The notes beneath the pieces were generated by a model that was given only the letters and a program-made list of their open reading frames with translations, did not search any database and was not told the DNA's origin. The position numbers were made by a program, and so were the translations under genes. Source: an uncultured Mollicutes bacterium (GTDB taxonomy: Bacteria; Bacillota_I; Bacilli_A; RFN20; CAG-826). From it: 14,813 bases of DNA. Below, one piece after another: positions 14,756 through 14,813 of the stretch. The DNA is taken from contig CALBGF010000109.1 of the NCBI GenBank assembly GCA_937893635.1, positions 1 through 14,813 of the forward strand, given 5' to 3'. How positions within the stretch are numbered: the first letter of the stretch is position 1; each line of letters starts with the position of its first letter.

Positions 14756-14775
14756 TAATTTTTATATAAAAATTA
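14756..14775. repeat. 20-bp perfect A/T palindrome
   Basis: TAATTTTTAT followed by its exact reverse complement, upstream of the peptidase promoter. A/T-only symmetry arises easily by chance in such DNA, so a function (operator, or hairpin of a gene beyond the edge) is only possible. Confidence 0.3.
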
Positions 14776-14813
14776 ATAAGTACTAAATGAATTATTAAAC
14801 GTACTAGTTTAAT

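Noticed and set aside
1..14813. tRNA, rRNA or known riboswitch genes
   Set aside because: I saw no cloverleaf, rRNA-like or known riboswitch pattern in the intergenic stretches. Short structured RNAs cannot be excluded by eye.

Overview
The window is AT-rich DNA with A/T-biased codons, strong GGAGG-type ribosome sites, intrinsic terminators and lipobox lipoproteins. This fits a low-GC Gram-positive Bacillota, most likely an uncultured gut member of the Bacilli (an RF39-, Izemoplasmatales- or Erysipelotrichales-like lineage). The lineage is an inference from style; no rRNA or marker gene is present. TGG is used for Trp in the recognisable enzymes and the rhamnulokinase ends in TGA, so the standard bacterial code is the simplest reading.

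Region 1 (1-1076, minus) is the N-terminal part of a membrane-anchored secreted beta-propeller protein cut by the window edge. Region 2 (1123-5551) is an L-rhamnose catabolic locus. An AraC/XylS-family regulator (minus) diverges from rhaB-rhaA-rhaD (plus; kinase, isomerase, aldolase), which are tightly coupled and end at a clear intrinsic terminator. The 146-bp divergent region holds two exact 10-bp direct repeats 21 bp apart, placed as expected for AraC half-sites, plus a 14-bp palindrome and a hairpin next to the rhaB ribosome site. The enzymes convert rhamnose to dihydroxyacetone phosphate and L-lactaldehyde. No rhamnose transporter, mutarotase or lactaldehyde reductase is in the window.

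Region 3 (5552-6105) has no convincing gene. It carries four short direct repeats with a 20-21 bp period and, about 300 bp further on, a related cluster in inverted orientation. It looks like the remains of a mobile element.

Region 4 (6106-14667, all minus) reads, in transcription order, as a membrane-anchored papain-like cysteine peptidase, two large lipoproteins 24 nt apart (726 and 851 aa), an intrinsic terminator, then a stand-alone flavodiiron protein (oxygen or nitric oxide reduction). The peptidase and lipoproteins form a block of about 7 kb devoted to the cell surface. The two lipoproteins have no function I can name and are the least understood part of the window. The flavodiiron gene appears to have its own promoter and points to an anaerobe coping with oxygen or NO.
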